Positions 43,352 through 52,397 are shown, counted from the stretch's first letter. The stretch is DNA of 64,000 bases from Desulfosporosinus sp. (GCA_003513495.1 DOPM01000043.1:78330-142329); one strand, 5' to 3'. Numbers and translations are program-made. The notes: generated by a model not told the origin, from the letters alone.

Positions 43352-44023
43352 TTGAAGAAACGTCTAATGAAAATTTTGGTTTCTATGATTCTGATAATAA
43401 TACTTACTTGTACTACTATTTTAATTGTTAACAACCATGTTGAATCAGTTGGTAAGACCTACATATTAAGCCCGAGCGACATTCCTAAAGCGGATGCTAT
43501 ACTCGTCTTAGGTGCCTATGTTTTTCCGAGTGGAACTGTGTCTACTATGCTTAACGACCGTTTGACCGTTGGGTATGAACTATACGAGCAAGGAAAAGCG
43601 CCCAAACTACTAGTTAGTGGGGATCACGGACGGAAGGATTATGATGAAGTCAATTCTATGAAAAACTTCTTAAAGAATAAAGGAGTACCTAGTGAGAATG
43701 TGTTCATGGATCATGCTGGTTTTAGCACCTATGAGAGCATGTACAGAGCACGAGATATTTTCCAAACACAAACGTTAATTATCGTTACTCAGGAATATCA
43801 TCTTAAACGAGCAGTTTTTGTGGCTAGAGAGCTAGGGATAGATGCCTATGGAGTAGCTTCTGACAAACGTGATTATGGACAAGCTATGACTTATTATAAC
43901 CTTAGAGAGATTGCAGCTAGAAACAAAGACTTTTTCTGGGCGAAGATCATTAAACCTGAACCAACGTTTCTGGGAGAATCAATCCCGGTTTTTGGTAACG
44001 GCAAGGTGACGGATGATAAATAG
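43352..44023 (+). CDS. YdcF/SanA-like DUF218 membrane-anchored protein
   Basis: An N-terminal membrane anchor (about 8-27) is followed by the DUF218 domain: ADAILVLGAYVFPSG, LNDRLTVGYELYEQGKAPKLLVSG, and ETL-like FSTYESMYRARDIF, then IIVTQEYHLKRAVFVARELG. SanA in enterobacteria affects envelope permeability and vancomycin tolerance, and others act in cell wall metabolism. The role here is unresolved. A TTG start follows GGTTGGAGC. Length (223 aa) fits SanA. Confidence 0.8.
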   Translation: MKKRLMKILVSMILIIILTCTTILIVNNHVESVGKTYILSPSDIPKADAILVLGAYVFPSGTVSTMLNDRLTVGYELYEQGKAPKLLVSGDHGRKDYDEVNSMKNFLKNKGVPSENVFMDHAGFSTYESMYRARDIFQTQTLIIVTQEYHLKRAVFVARELGIDAYGVASDKRDYGQAMTYYNLREIAARNKDFFWAKIIKPEPTFLGESIPVFGNGKVTDDK

Positions 44024-44159
44024 TTAAATAAACAGAAATTAGGGTTAGGGGAATAGAGGAATATAATAAATTTCGGCGAATTCCAATTTATCAGACTATG
44101 AATAACCATTCATAGTTATAGCTGGCAGTGCAAATGCATTTAAGAAAGGTGGAAAACTG

Positions 44160-44945
44160 ATGAATTGGAAAACAGTCAAACTTGATATTATGGATACGGG
44201 AGTAGCAGTTCTTACTCTGAATCGACCTGAAACCATGAATTCCGTTAACGATGAATTCTGTGCAGATGTCCAGGCAGCTTGCAAAGAAGCCTCGGAAAAT
44301 GAGGCTGTCAAAGTCTTAGTCATTACTGGTGCCGGTAAGGGATGGTCGAGCGGTGGAGATATTTCGATGCTAGCGAAAATTAAGGATCCTATCAGCGCCA
44401 AAGAAACCTATGATTCATCCGGCGAACTTGTAACGGCAATCTATGAAATGAAGAAACCTGTGATAGCTGCACTTAATGGAGTGGTAGCAGGTGCTTCAGT
44501 GGCTGCCTGTATGGCTTGTGACCTGATTATTGCCTCTGAAAGGGCACGCATGGGGTTTACCTTTATGCAATTAGCATTTTGTCCGGATAGTGGAGCCTCG
44601 CATTTTCTAATTCAGAAGGTAGGCTATCATAAAGCTCTGGAATTACTCTGGTTTGGTAAAATCCTTAACGCAGAGGAAGCTGAAAAACTAGGATTCTTTA
44701 ATAAAGTAGTGCCTCATGAAGAGTGCTTGCCCGAAGCCATAAGATGGGCTGAAAAATTAGCTCTGCAGCCATTAATGACAGTAGGCCTCGATAAGAAACT
44801 ATTGCGTGAGGCAGTACGGAACGATTATTACCAACAGACAGAGCTAGAGGCCATGTATCAGGTTCTGACTTGGTCTTCAGAGGATTTCAAAGAAGGGTGT
44901 TCAGCATTTGCCGAAAAACGTAAACCGATTTTTAAGAATCGATGA
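44160..44945 (+). CDS. Enoyl-CoA hydratase/isomerase family protein
   Basis: The crotonase fold is clear: VAVLTLNRPETMNSVN, the oxyanion-hole segment ITGAGKGWSSGGDISML, KPVIAALNGVVAGASVAACMACDLIIASE, and PDSGASHFL with the second catalytic region. The G-x-S-S-G-G-D first loop and D in the second fit a hydratase or isomerase (PaaG-like with DSGAS). No other beta-oxidation gene is adjacent, so the substrate is unknown. Length (261 aa) is normal. Confidence 0.85.
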   Translation: MNWKTVKLDIMDTGVAVLTLNRPETMNSVNDEFCADVQAACKEASENEAVKVLVITGAGKGWSSGGDISMLAKIKDPISAKETYDSSGELVTAIYEMKKPVIAALNGVVAGASVAACMACDLIIASERARMGFTFMQLAFCPDSGASHFLIQKVGYHKALELLWFGKILNAEEAEKLGFFNKVVPHEECLPEAIRWAEKLALQPLMTVGLDKKLLREAVRNDYYQQTELEAMYQVLTWSSEDFKEGCSAFAEKRKPIFKNR

Positions 44946-44981
44946 TAGGGCTTAGTTAAAGTTAAAAATGGCTAATTGACT

Positions 44982-45021
44982 TAGGACTCTAAGATAAGTG
45001 GACTTTATCTTAAGGGTCCTA
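44982..45021 (+). terminator. Terminator after the enoyl-CoA hydratase gene
   Basis: TAGGACTCTAAGATAA pairs with TTATCTTAAGGGTCCTA (one bulge), followed by TTTATTG. Confidence 0.7.
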
Positions 45022-45141
45022 TTTATTGTGGAAGCAGAACTGAAAGTAAGAAGAACCGTCCTGCGCTTCCTTTACTTTATGTATTCATAGAGGTATATTA
45101 GATTTTAGCGAAAATGTTGAGGCGTTAAAGGAGGTCTACCC

Positions 45142-45780
45142 ATGATGAAAGTTACAGATCTAACTCATAGTATTTATTCAGAAATGCCTGTTTACCCTGG
45201 GACAGAACAGCCTATTTTTCAGAAAGCGAACACGTTAGAGAAGGATGGTTTTCAAGAGGCAAAAATAACAATGTACTCACATACTGGTACTCATATAGAT
45301 GCGCCAGCTCATATGCTCAAAAATGGGCTATACTTAGATGATTTTGAAATCGATCAATTTATTGGGAAGGCTATGATTATCGATTTTTCAAAGGTTAAGA
45401 CCCCCTACATGGAGCTTGATCAGTTAAGACCTTATGAGGAAAAAATAAAAAGCGTCGACTTCATCATCCTCAAAACAGGATGGAGCAAGTATTGGGGGAA
45501 GCCTCAATACTATGAAAATTTCCCTTCTTTAACTGAAGAGGCAGCTCATTGGTTATCGGGATTTAAACTAAAGGGAATTGGAATTGATGCAATATCCGTT
45601 GATGATATGAAAACGGCTACATTTGCGGTTCATAAACTATTCTTGAAAAAGGACATTCTGATTATCGAAAACTTAACTAACTTAGAATCCATTGACAATG
45701 AAGATTTCATTATAAGTATTATGCCGCTAAAAACTAAACATGCTGATGGTTCACCCGTACGAGCATTTTCAATAACATAA
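45142..45780 (+). CDS. Cyclase-family metal-dependent hydrolase (kynurenine formamidase-like)
   Basis: The metal motif HTGTHIDAPAH (HxGTHxDxPxH) lies near residue 50, and MPVYPGTEQP is the typical opening. The family includes bacterial arylformamidase KynB, isatin hydrolase and polyketide cyclase-like enzymes. At 212 aa it is normal. The DFIILKTGWSKYW segment and GIDAISVDD near the C-terminus are conserved in the family. The nearby tryptophan transporter could hint at tryptophan breakdown, but other kyn genes are absent. Confidence 0.85.
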   Translation: MMKVTDLTHSIYSEMPVYPGTEQPIFQKANTLEKDGFQEAKITMYSHTGTHIDAPAHMLKNGLYLDDFEIDQFIGKAMIIDFSKVKTPYMELDQLRPYEEKIKSVDFIILKTGWSKYWGKPQYYENFPSLTEEAAHWLSGFKLKGIGIDAISVDDMKTATFAVHKLFLKKDILIIENLTNLESIDNEDFIISIMPLKTKHADGSPVRAFSIT

Positions 45781-45913
45781 TATAACTAGAATGATTAAAC
45801 GAGGGCAAAGAGCTTTATATTACCAACCATATATAGAGATAACATAACACCTTCCTGGAGATTTTAAGTTCATGATCATTAACGAGCTTAAATCAAAGGG
45901 GAGGTGGTCTTTT

Positions 45914-47443
45914 ATGTTGAATCGATTCTTGGCTATCCTCATAAGCTGGATATTAATTCTTGGATTTACAGTTCAAGTTAAAGCTGCCGATATAACCCCC
46001 AACAGTATTAAGGAAAAATACAAGGCTGATTTTGTCGAAATCCAGCAGTTTATTCCTTCGGTGAAGTTAGACATAAAGTATGCAACCACAGATAATTTTA
46101 CTCACACCCAACTATATGATCATCCCCAGGCTCTTCTTCGCCAAGGAACTGCAGATAAACTCAAAAAGGTTGCTGAAGAAGTCGAGAAAAAGGGGTATCG
46201 ATTAAAGATTTGGGATGCCTATAGAAGTCCCGATGTTCAGTTTGAGATGTGGAATCACCTTTCCGATCCACGGTATGTTGCAAATCCTTATAAAGGCTAT
46301 TCCAACCACTCCCGGGGATCTGCTGTTGATTTAACCCTCGTGGACATGCAAGGAAACGAACTTGCTATGCCAACCGGTTTTGATAATTTCAGCTCTGTAG
46401 CAGCCCGAGCTAATCAAAATGGCAATGCAAAGTACTTAAGCGATGTCATGGTCAAGCATGGATTTAAACCGTTGGACACCGAGTGGTGGCATTTTGATGA
46501 CAAAGATATCTATCAACCTGCCCATTCTGTTCAGGTTTCATCGCCGACAGTTTCGCCTCAAAAGGAAACGAGTATTACGATTAGCGCTATTGGGGATGTA
46601 ACACTTGGCCAGGATGAACGCTTTTTATACGAAGGGAGCTTTGATCATTATTATAAGTTGAAAGGACCGAGTTATTTTTTCTCAGGGGTAAAGAAGATTT
46701 TAAGTGAAGATGATTTAACGATTGCTAATTTGGAGGGAACACTAACCAATGCAAAGGAAAAACCCGATAAAAGCCACCAGGAAAATCGAGCATTTTTCTT
46801 TAAGGGAAATCCTCATTATACGGCCATCTTAAAGGATGGAAGTATAGAGGCAGTAAACATAGCCAATAACCATAGTTGGGATTTTCTAAATAAAGGCTTT
46901 CAAGATACTCAATCTACCTTGGATCATGCTGGAATAACTTATTTTGGAGATAAACAAGTCGCAGTCTATGAAAAAAATTGGGTAAAGATAGGATTAATAG
47001 GGGTTAACACTTTAGGTCCGCTGGAAGAAGGGGTTAATACTTGCGACCTTATGTCTAATCTAAAAGCGAACATTCAGACTTTGAGAGAAAGAACTTCATT
47101 GATTATAGTGAGTTTCCATTGGGGTGAGGAAAACAAATACTTTCCAACTCAAGAGCAGCGTGACCTTGGTCGATTCGCAGTTGACCAAGGGGCTGACTTA
47201 GTACTTGGTCATCACCCACACGTTATTCAACCGTTCGAAACGTATAGGGGTAAATGTATAATCTATAGTCTGGGAAACTTTGTGTTTGGAGGTAATCCTA
47301 ATCCATTGTATAGATACACGGAGATTTTCCGTCAACAATTTACCTTTGTGAATGGTAAACTTGTTGAGATTAGTTCGCCGCTTATTATACCATGCCGATT
47401 GTCGTCTAGTTATAAGCCGGAGCCATCAGAGCAAAAAGAATGA
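45914..47443 (+). CDS. Secreted VanX-like D-Ala-D-Ala dipeptidase fused to CapA-type phosphoesterase domain
   Basis: A signal peptide (about 1-24, ending VKAAD) is followed by a peptidase M15 VanX-type domain. Its zinc motif SxHxxGxAxD reads SNHSRGSAVD (130-139, H132, D139) and the catalytic EWWH lies at 190-193. From about residue 220 a PGA_cap/CapA metallophosphatase domain begins (ISAIGDVTLGQDERF, ANLEGTL, VNIANNHSWDF, SFHWGEE, LGHHPHVIQPFE, YSLGNFVF). Such a fusion is unusual. A wall-related role is inferred. The ATG at 45914 follows AAAGGGGAGGTGG, which decides it over the ATG at 45872. Confidence 0.85.
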   Translation: MLNRFLAILISWILILGFTVQVKAADITPNSIKEKYKADFVEIQQFIPSVKLDIKYATTDNFTHTQLYDHPQALLRQGTADKLKKVAEEVEKKGYRLKIWDAYRSPDVQFEMWNHLSDPRYVANPYKGYSNHSRGSAVDLTLVDMQGNELAMPTGFDNFSSVAARANQNGNAKYLSDVMVKHGFKPLDTEWWHFDDKDIYQPAHSVQVSSPTVSPQKETSITISAIGDVTLGQDERFLYEGSFDHYYKLKGPSYFFSGVKKILSEDDLTIANLEGTLTNAKEKPDKSHQENRAFFFKGNPHYTAILKDGSIEAVNIANNHSWDFLNKGFQDTQSTLDHAGITYFGDKQVAVYEKNWVKIGLIGVNTLGPLEEGVNTCDLMSNLKANIQTLRERTSLIIVSFHWGEENKYFPTQEQRDLGRFAVDQGADLVLGHHPHVIQPFETYRGKCIIYSLGNFVFGGNPNPLYRYTEIFRQQFTFVNGKLVEISSPLIIPCRLSSSYKPEPSEQKE

Positions 47444-47464
47444 CTAACCATAAGTGGGAGTGCA

Positions 47465-47500
47465 AAAGGCTCCTCATTCAATTGCGAATGAGGAGCCTTT
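47465..47500. terminator. Bidirectional terminator between the VanX-CapA gene and lactate permease
   Basis: AAAGGCTCCTCATTC and GAATGAGGAGCCTTT form a perfect 15-bp stem with a six-base loop, flanked by A and T. Confidence 0.85.
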
Positions 47501-47517
47501 GACTATGTGCTTATAGT

Positions 47518-49302
47518 TTAACCTTGGCCAGGGAGTTTTTTCAGTCTTGAATTATTTGTTGCAATAATATATATTGCAGCTGCCCAAATCAAGCTGGCAA
47601 TAATCGTTCCAGCATTGAAGAATCCTTTTTGAGCGGTGTAAAGGATAGAATAACCAACCGCACCTGGGAGAAGAGCGTAATATGTGAATACGACCATTGT
47701 CTTACGGATAATATAGCCTTCTTTTCCAAGGAGACCTACAACGGCTGAAGCAGCAACTACATTGTGTACGCAGATAACATTACCTGCGGCACCTCCAATG
47801 GCTTGAAGAGCTACAATCCATGTAGGATCAACCCCAATTCGTTCTCCCACACCGAACTGGAACAAGGAGAACATCATGTTGGAAACTGTGTTACTTCCAG
47901 CTACGAAAGCTCCAAGGCCACCGATCAAAGGAGCAAAGATTGGCCATGCAGATCCTGCTAACCCAGCAACAGCGTCAGCAAGGACGATAGGCATACTATC
48001 GAGACCAGCTCCGCCGCCTTTTGAATTCATGAACACTTGAACCATAGGGACTGTGAAGATTAGAGCAGAACCAGCTCCAAGCATTGTCTTTGCTGAGCCT
48101 TTCCATGCTCTGGCATAGGCTTTTCCATTCATTTTATGCATGAAGAAGGTAATAAGGGATACCACGATAAATACCGTACCAGGTAAATAAAGAGGTTGGA
48201 AGGAGGCTGTGATGTTTGTTCCCAAAATTTTTGGCCAAACAACATTCCAACTCTTGACCCAACCTAAGAAGGGCAAGAAACTGAGTCGAGTAAGCACAAG
48301 GAACAAGCCGACGAGAACATAAGGCATCCAAGCCATCATACCACTCATCTTAGTTTTAGCGGAGATGTCCTTAATTTCAATGGAGCCAGTCCAGGAGGGA
48401 TCCCATTTTTCTTTGGCTTCGAAATCCCAAGCTTCTCCTTTGGGCATGAGGAAGCCTTTTTTAGCAGCTGTTACAACAATTGCAAGACCTGTTAATCCAC
48501 CGATCATGGAAGGGAATTCTGGTCCGAGAAGTTTAGCTACGGCAAGGTAAGGAATTGTCATAGAAAACGCAGCGAAAAGTGCAAATTTCCAAATCTTGAG
48601 ACCTTCACTAAAGGATTTATTTTTCCCAAAGTAGCGGGTCATGAAAGCTACGACGAATAGGGGAATAAAGGCACCTGCAATGAAATGAAGCGTAGCAACT
48701 TTGGTTGCGATGGCAAATCCGACGAATGAACTCCAGTCGGCATAGCCTAAAGATTGGGCATAAGCTTGTAATTCAGGAGTTTTGAGACCTGTACCAACTC
48801 CAACGAGCATTGGTGTTCCAACAGCTCCGAAAGATACAGGAGTACTTTGAATCATCATTCCAGCAACGACGGCAGCCATAGCTGGGAATCCGAGTCCGAC
48901 CATCAAAGGAACAGCAACTGCAGCAGGAGTACCGAATCCTGAGGCACCTTCAACAAAGGAACCAAACAACCAAGCAACGATAATAACTTGAATTCTTCGG
49001 TCGGCGGTGATTCCAGTGAAGCCTCTCCGAATGGCTTGAATCGCTCCACTTTCTTGCAATGTATTTAATAGAAGAATAGCACCAAAAATAATGTATAAGA
49101 GTGTACCAGCAGTAATAATACCATTAATAGTTGCTGCGCCTACTTGGGCACCCGGAATTTTCCAAACAAAAAGTGCTAGTACAACTGCTGTGAAAAATGA
49201 GAGCGGCATGGCTTTACTTGCAGGCCATCTTAACCCTACAAGAAAGATTGCAACAACAGCGATGGGCAGTAGGGAAAGTATTGCTAATAATCCTGTGCTC
49301 AT
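47518..49302 (-). CDS. L-lactate permease
   Basis: The protein is a 594-residue membrane protein with about 13-14 helices, matching LctP/LldP, a lactate-proton symporter. Family motifs include LLNTLQESGAIQAIRRGFTGIT, FGSFVEGASGFGTPAAVAVPLMVGLGFP and VAGSNTVSNMMFSLFQFGV. No lactate dehydrogenase genes are next to it. Sulfate- or other anaerobic respirers of this group often use lactate. It stands alone on the minus strand, with a possible regulatory region at 49303-49500. Confidence 0.93.
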   Translation of the reverse strand: MSTGLLAILSLLPIAVVAIFLVGLRWPASKAMPLSFFTAVVLALFVWKIPGAQVGAATINGIITAGTLLYIIFGAILLLNTLQESGAIQAIRRGFTGITADRRIQVIIVAWLFGSFVEGASGFGTPAAVAVPLMVGLGFPAMAAVVAGMMIQSTPVSFGAVGTPMLVGVGTGLKTPELQAYAQSLGYADWSSFVGFAIATKVATLHFIAGAFIPLFVVAFMTRYFGKNKSFSEGLKIWKFALFAAFSMTIPYLAVAKLLGPEFPSMIGGLTGLAIVVTAAKKGFLMPKGEAWDFEAKEKWDPSWTGSIEIKDISAKTKMSGMMAWMPYVLVGLFLVLTRLSFLPFLGWVKSWNVVWPKILGTNITASFQPLYLPGTVFIVVSLITFFMHKMNGKAYARAWKGSAKTMLGAGSALIFTVPMVQVFMNSKGGGAGLDSMPIVLADAVAGLAGSAWPIFAPLIGGLGAFVAGSNTVSNMMFSLFQFGVGERIGVDPTWIVALQAIGGAAGNVICVHNVVAASAVVGLLGKEGYIIRKTMVVFTYYALLPGAVGYSILYTAQKGFFNAGTIIASLIWAAAIYIIATNNSRLKKLPGQG

Positions 49303-49965
49303 GTAAAGACCTCCTTGATTTTTTTGTAGAAAAGATATGATAGTCTAATTCGAAGCCAGTTCGACAAGTCACCCCCTTTTTATTTCGAGGCTCCTCTTTT
49401 CAATAATAGCCGTAATGCAGCTGCAGATGGTCGACCTATCAGACCGCACAGGTCAAAAAAATATCTAAAAGAGGTATATTCATATAATAAACTAAATCCA
49501 AAATATTTTCAATAAATAGAGTTTATTTTCACTAATGTTTATTTTTAAGGTTGAAATTATCAAATAATTACTTCAAATGCAATTCAGATAAGTTAGAAAA
49601 TATAATATTTGCAGAAATGTTTACTAGGTAAAAGAATATTGAAATCTATAGATAGGTTAATAGTTGGGTATAATAAATGTTTATAATAATATGGTATTAT
49701 TAATAATTACCATATTATTTATATAAAATACCATTTCCTGTCTACCTACATTTGTTCTAAAAAGTCAGAAAACGTTTCTTTCTCCGTCTCTAAGTGTAGA
49801 GTTGGTAACTTCATTTCAAGGGACATTAGAGGCTTGGTATAGTTCAGTATTGAAGACTGCAATAGTGGGGAGTCCGGTCAGCAAAGTCAAACTAACTAAT
49901 GATTTGGATATTAGTGTTTTACTTGAGTACAATGTAGATATAAAACTTGAAAGGGAGGTAAAGGG
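49303..49965 (-). other. Long AT-rich intergenic region upstream of lactate permease
   Basis: No convincing gene lies in these 663 bases. GGTCGACC (49429-49436) is a perfect palindrome resembling GntR-type lactate regulator sites. A TTGTCGAA Spo0A-box-like word occurs on the minus strand at 49360-49367. A 29-bp dyad, AATATGGTA-N11-TACCATATT, is at 49688-49716. An unstarted open frame of about 65 codons before the next gene has no ribosome site and was not called. Confidence 0.4.
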
Positions 49966-50253
49966 ATGGAACGATTAATACTGCTTTTACTTGGAATTGC
50001 GGTAATCTTCGCGGGTATAACCTATCTTCTCGGGCGAGTGTTATCGCGTGTAAAGAGTATTAAATATTCACCAGCCGTACTGTGCTTAATTGTGGGTCTG
50101 TATTATCTTTACTTGGCTAAGATTGTGCGAAGCGGTGAAGGATTTGAAGACTTAGCGAATGTTCTATTATCAGTGATGTCTCTCACGGGCTTTGTATCAG
50201 GGCTAATTACAGCTTTAATCTTAGATTTCGTATTGCCTCAGTTTAAACCTTAG
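49966..50253 (+). CDS. Small hypothetical membrane protein, 95 aa
   Basis: The frame starts after AAAGGGAGGTAAAGG and encodes three hydrophobic segments (about 4-24, 36-52 and 64-88) with a basic loop between the first two (GRVLSRVKSIKY). I do not recognise a family. It precedes the MerR-type regulator by 80 bases in the same direction, but the regulator has its own operator-like sequence, so linkage is uncertain. Confidence 0.65.
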   Translation: MERLILLLLGIAVIFAGITYLLGRVLSRVKSIKYSPAVLCLIVGLYYLYLAKIVRSGEGFEDLANVLLSVMSLTGFVSGLITALILDFVLPQFKP

Positions 50254-50282
50254 TAATGACATAAAAAAAGTTTGAAGTTCTA

Positions 50283-50305
50283 CTTTACATTGACGTTACG
50301 TAAAG
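50283..50305 (+). promoter_or_regulatory. MerR-type operator before the TipAS regulator gene
   Basis: CTTTAC and GTAAAG are inverted around TTGACGTTACG, as in operators of MerR-family regulators of the TipA/Mta group. A -10-like TATATT follows at 50309. The position suggests autoregulation. Confidence 0.5.
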
Positions 50306-50333
50306 GTGTATATTAGTTTTAGGAGGTGATCAC

Positions 50334-51092
50334 GTGGAATACACAGTGCAAAAATTTGCTCAGATGGCGGGTGTCAGTACTCGTACTCTAAGATATTATG
50401 ATGAGATCGGAATTCTTAAGCCAGCAAGAATTAACTCTTCAGGGTATCGAATTTACGGTCAAGCAGAGGTCGATCGATTACAGCAGATACTTTTTTACAG
50501 AGAGTTGGGTGTGGGCTTGGAACGTATCAAAAGTATTGTGGCTGCGCCGTCCTTCGACGGAACAAAGGCACTGAAAGAACATCGTGAGAAGCTTCTTGAA
50601 AAAAGAGAGCAATTGGATGCATTGATTTCCAATGTTGACAAAACCATCGCCTTAACCGAAGGGAGAATTACAATGTCTGATAAAGAAAAGTTTGAAGGTT
50701 TCAAGCAAAAGCTTGTAGATGACAATGAAGCAAAGTATGGCAAAGAAATCCGCGAAAAATATAGTGATCAAACAGTGAACAAATCCAATCAAAGACTTAT
50801 GGGCTTGTCGCAAGAGCAATACGACAAAATGACAAAGCTTGCCACAGAAGTTAATGAAACCCTTTATGCAGCCTTTAAAACAGGAGATCCCTCAGGGGAA
50901 CTTGCTCAAAAAACTGCAGATCTGCATCGTCAATGGCTATGCTATTCTTGGACTAGTTATTCAAAAGAAGCTCATGCTGGGCTTGCTCAGATGTATGTCG
51001 ACGATCCGAGATTTACAGCTTACTATGATGAAAAACAACCAGGAGCCTCCGAATTTTTAAGAGATGCAATCTTCATCTATACAGGAACGTAA
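50334..51092 (+). CDS. MerR-family regulator with TipAS ligand-binding domain (Mta-like)
   Basis: The N-terminal MerR helix-turn-helix reads YTVQKFAQMAGVSTRTLRYYDEIGILKPARIN, followed by the wing and a coiled coil (about 75-110). Residues 130-250 form a TipAS antibiotic-recognition domain (KYSDQTVNKSNQRLMGLSQEQYDKM, LHRQWLCYSW, YVDDPRFTAYYD). B. subtilis Mta with this build activates multidrug exporters. No exporter is next to it here. The start is a GTG after TAGGAGGTGATCAC. Length (252 aa) matches TipAL/Mta. Confidence 0.88.
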   Translation: MEYTVQKFAQMAGVSTRTLRYYDEIGILKPARINSSGYRIYGQAEVDRLQQILFYRELGVGLERIKSIVAAPSFDGTKALKEHREKLLEKREQLDALISNVDKTIALTEGRITMSDKEKFEGFKQKLVDDNEAKYGKEIREKYSDQTVNKSNQRLMGLSQEQYDKMTKLATEVNETLYAAFKTGDPSGELAQKTADLHRQWLCYSWTSYSKEAHAGLAQMYVDDPRFTAYYDEKQPGASEFLRDAIFIYTGT

Positions 51093-51095
51093 AAC

Positions 51096-51150
51096 AAGGG
51101 GACAGGTGCACTGTTTCGCCGAAAACGCGAAATGGTGCACCTGTCCCCTT
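51096..51150. repeat. 55-bp palindromic repeat with a 24-bp stem
   Basis: The arms begin AAGGGGACAGGTGCAC and end GTGCACCTGTCCCCTT; allowing two G-U pairs all 24 positions pair around a 7-base loop. It lies between two convergent genes and can serve as a terminator for both. The GGGGACAGGTGCAC wording belongs to a class of palindromic units seen in many bacterial genomes; whether this genome has more copies cannot be told from here. Confidence 0.7.
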
Positions 51151-51158
51151 ATTTCGAG

Positions 51159-52397
51159 TTAAGATAAGATTAAATAAGACAAGATGGCCGTTCCCACAAG
51201 GATACTCTCAGGGATGATAAGCATTTGCAGAACCTTATTTAGATCAGCTTTAAAATATTCAATAGTAAGGGATAGGCAGAGGTGCATAGGACTGAGCATT
51301 GTTCCAGCTGATCCGGCCATAAAAACCAATATTGCCAGCGGTAGACTAACCTGTCCCCCAGAAGCGGCCATAACAATTGGAAAGGCAATGCCGATGTAAG
51401 AACCAGTTTGTCCTGTCAAGAAAGCGAGCAAAAAGGCAATCAAGGCGAAAATTAGAAACTCGGGCACTGGGAGCGATCCTAGCAAGGCAGGTAATTCATC
51501 AAAAGAACCGACGGTTTCCATCACCTGTTTAAAGAGCATAATCCCCCAGATCATAATTAGAGTTTTTATAACGATAGCTTTGCGAGCAATTCTATAGAAT
51601 TCTATTAGATTGGTTTTATGCCTCAGGATGAGTACAGCAATAATTATTGTAATGGCTAAGGTTATAGGTACTTTAGCAAAAACAAGGCCCACGAGTGCTA
51701 ATACAGGGAGGGTACTAAAGAAAACGTCTGTTAGAAGTTTCTTTTTAGTATTGTTCGCCGAGCTTTGAAACATTGTTTCACTATTTAAATGAGGAGCAAC
51801 TGCTAATTCTTCATCAACCTTGATACGGAACAGAAAAGGTAGTCCTAGAAGAATTACTAAAATACCATAAGGCATAAGTCCCAGAAGTACTTGAGTTAGC
51901 GGTATACCAGTAATGGTTGAGACTAGAAGTACTCCCGTATACAGAGGCAAAAAGAATTCCCATATGTGACGGTAATAGAAATTGATAAAAGTTTTTTGCA
52001 CTGCAGAGACACTTTTACCCACCGCTTGTTCAACTAAGGGTGCAGAGAAAAGGGCCCCTCCGGCACTAGGCATGAGTCCTATAAAGGCGGGTATGATTGC
52101 CATTACAATTCTACGATCTTTTATTAGCCGAGTTAAAGAATTAAGCATACGTTCTAAATACCCTTTTTGCCTTAAGATTTGCTCGAGAATCATAATCAAG
52201 ACTAAAATAGCCTCGATTTCTATGGTAGAAGGATCTTTCGTCGCATCCCAGGCCATTCCAAGTAACCCAGTAATATCAGTACCGAATAAAAAGGCTAAAA
52301 CAATTGAAGCCCCAATCACCACATAAACTAAAGGAATCTTTCGCCATAGCAGGACCATCATAACAATGAATACAATCAGCAATTTTGCAGTCTCCAT
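51159..52397 (-). CDS. DUF401-family integral membrane protein (putative permease)
   Basis: About eleven hydrophobic helices are present. MPSAGGALFSAPLVEQAVG, YYRHIWEFFLPLYTGVLL, FLTGQTGSYIGIAFPIVMA and MAGSAGTMLSPMHLC are the conserved DUF401 motifs. The family resembles citrate or gluconate transporters of the ion transporter superfamily. The substrate is unknown. Length (412 aa) is normal. It ends beside the palindrome at 51096-51150. AAAGAGGGAG precedes the ATG. Confidence 0.8.
   Translation of the reverse strand: METAKLLIVFIVMMVLLWRKIPLVYVVIGASIVLAFLFGTDITGLLGMAWDATKDPSTIEIEAILVLIMILEQILRQKGYLERMLNSLTRLIKDRRIVMAIIPAFIGLMPSAGGALFSAPLVEQAVGKSVSAVQKTFINFYYRHIWEFFLPLYTGVLLVSTITGIPLTQVLLGLMPYGILVILLGLPFLFRIKVDEELAVAPHLNSETMFQSSANNTKKKLLTDVFFSTLPVLALVGLVFAKVPITLAITIIIAVLILRHKTNLIEFYRIARKAIVIKTLIMIWGIMLFKQVMETVGSFDELPALLGSLPVPEFLIFALIAFLLAFLTGQTGSYIGIAFPIVMAASGGQVSLPLAILVFMAGSAGTMLSPMHLCLSLTIEYFKADLNKVLQMLIIPESILVGTAILSYLILS

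Noticed and set aside
49790..49980. Open frame of about 65 codons before the 95-aa membrane protein gene
   Set aside because: It has no ATG/GTG start with a ribosome site and overlaps the ribosome site and start of the real gene downstream; probably chance.
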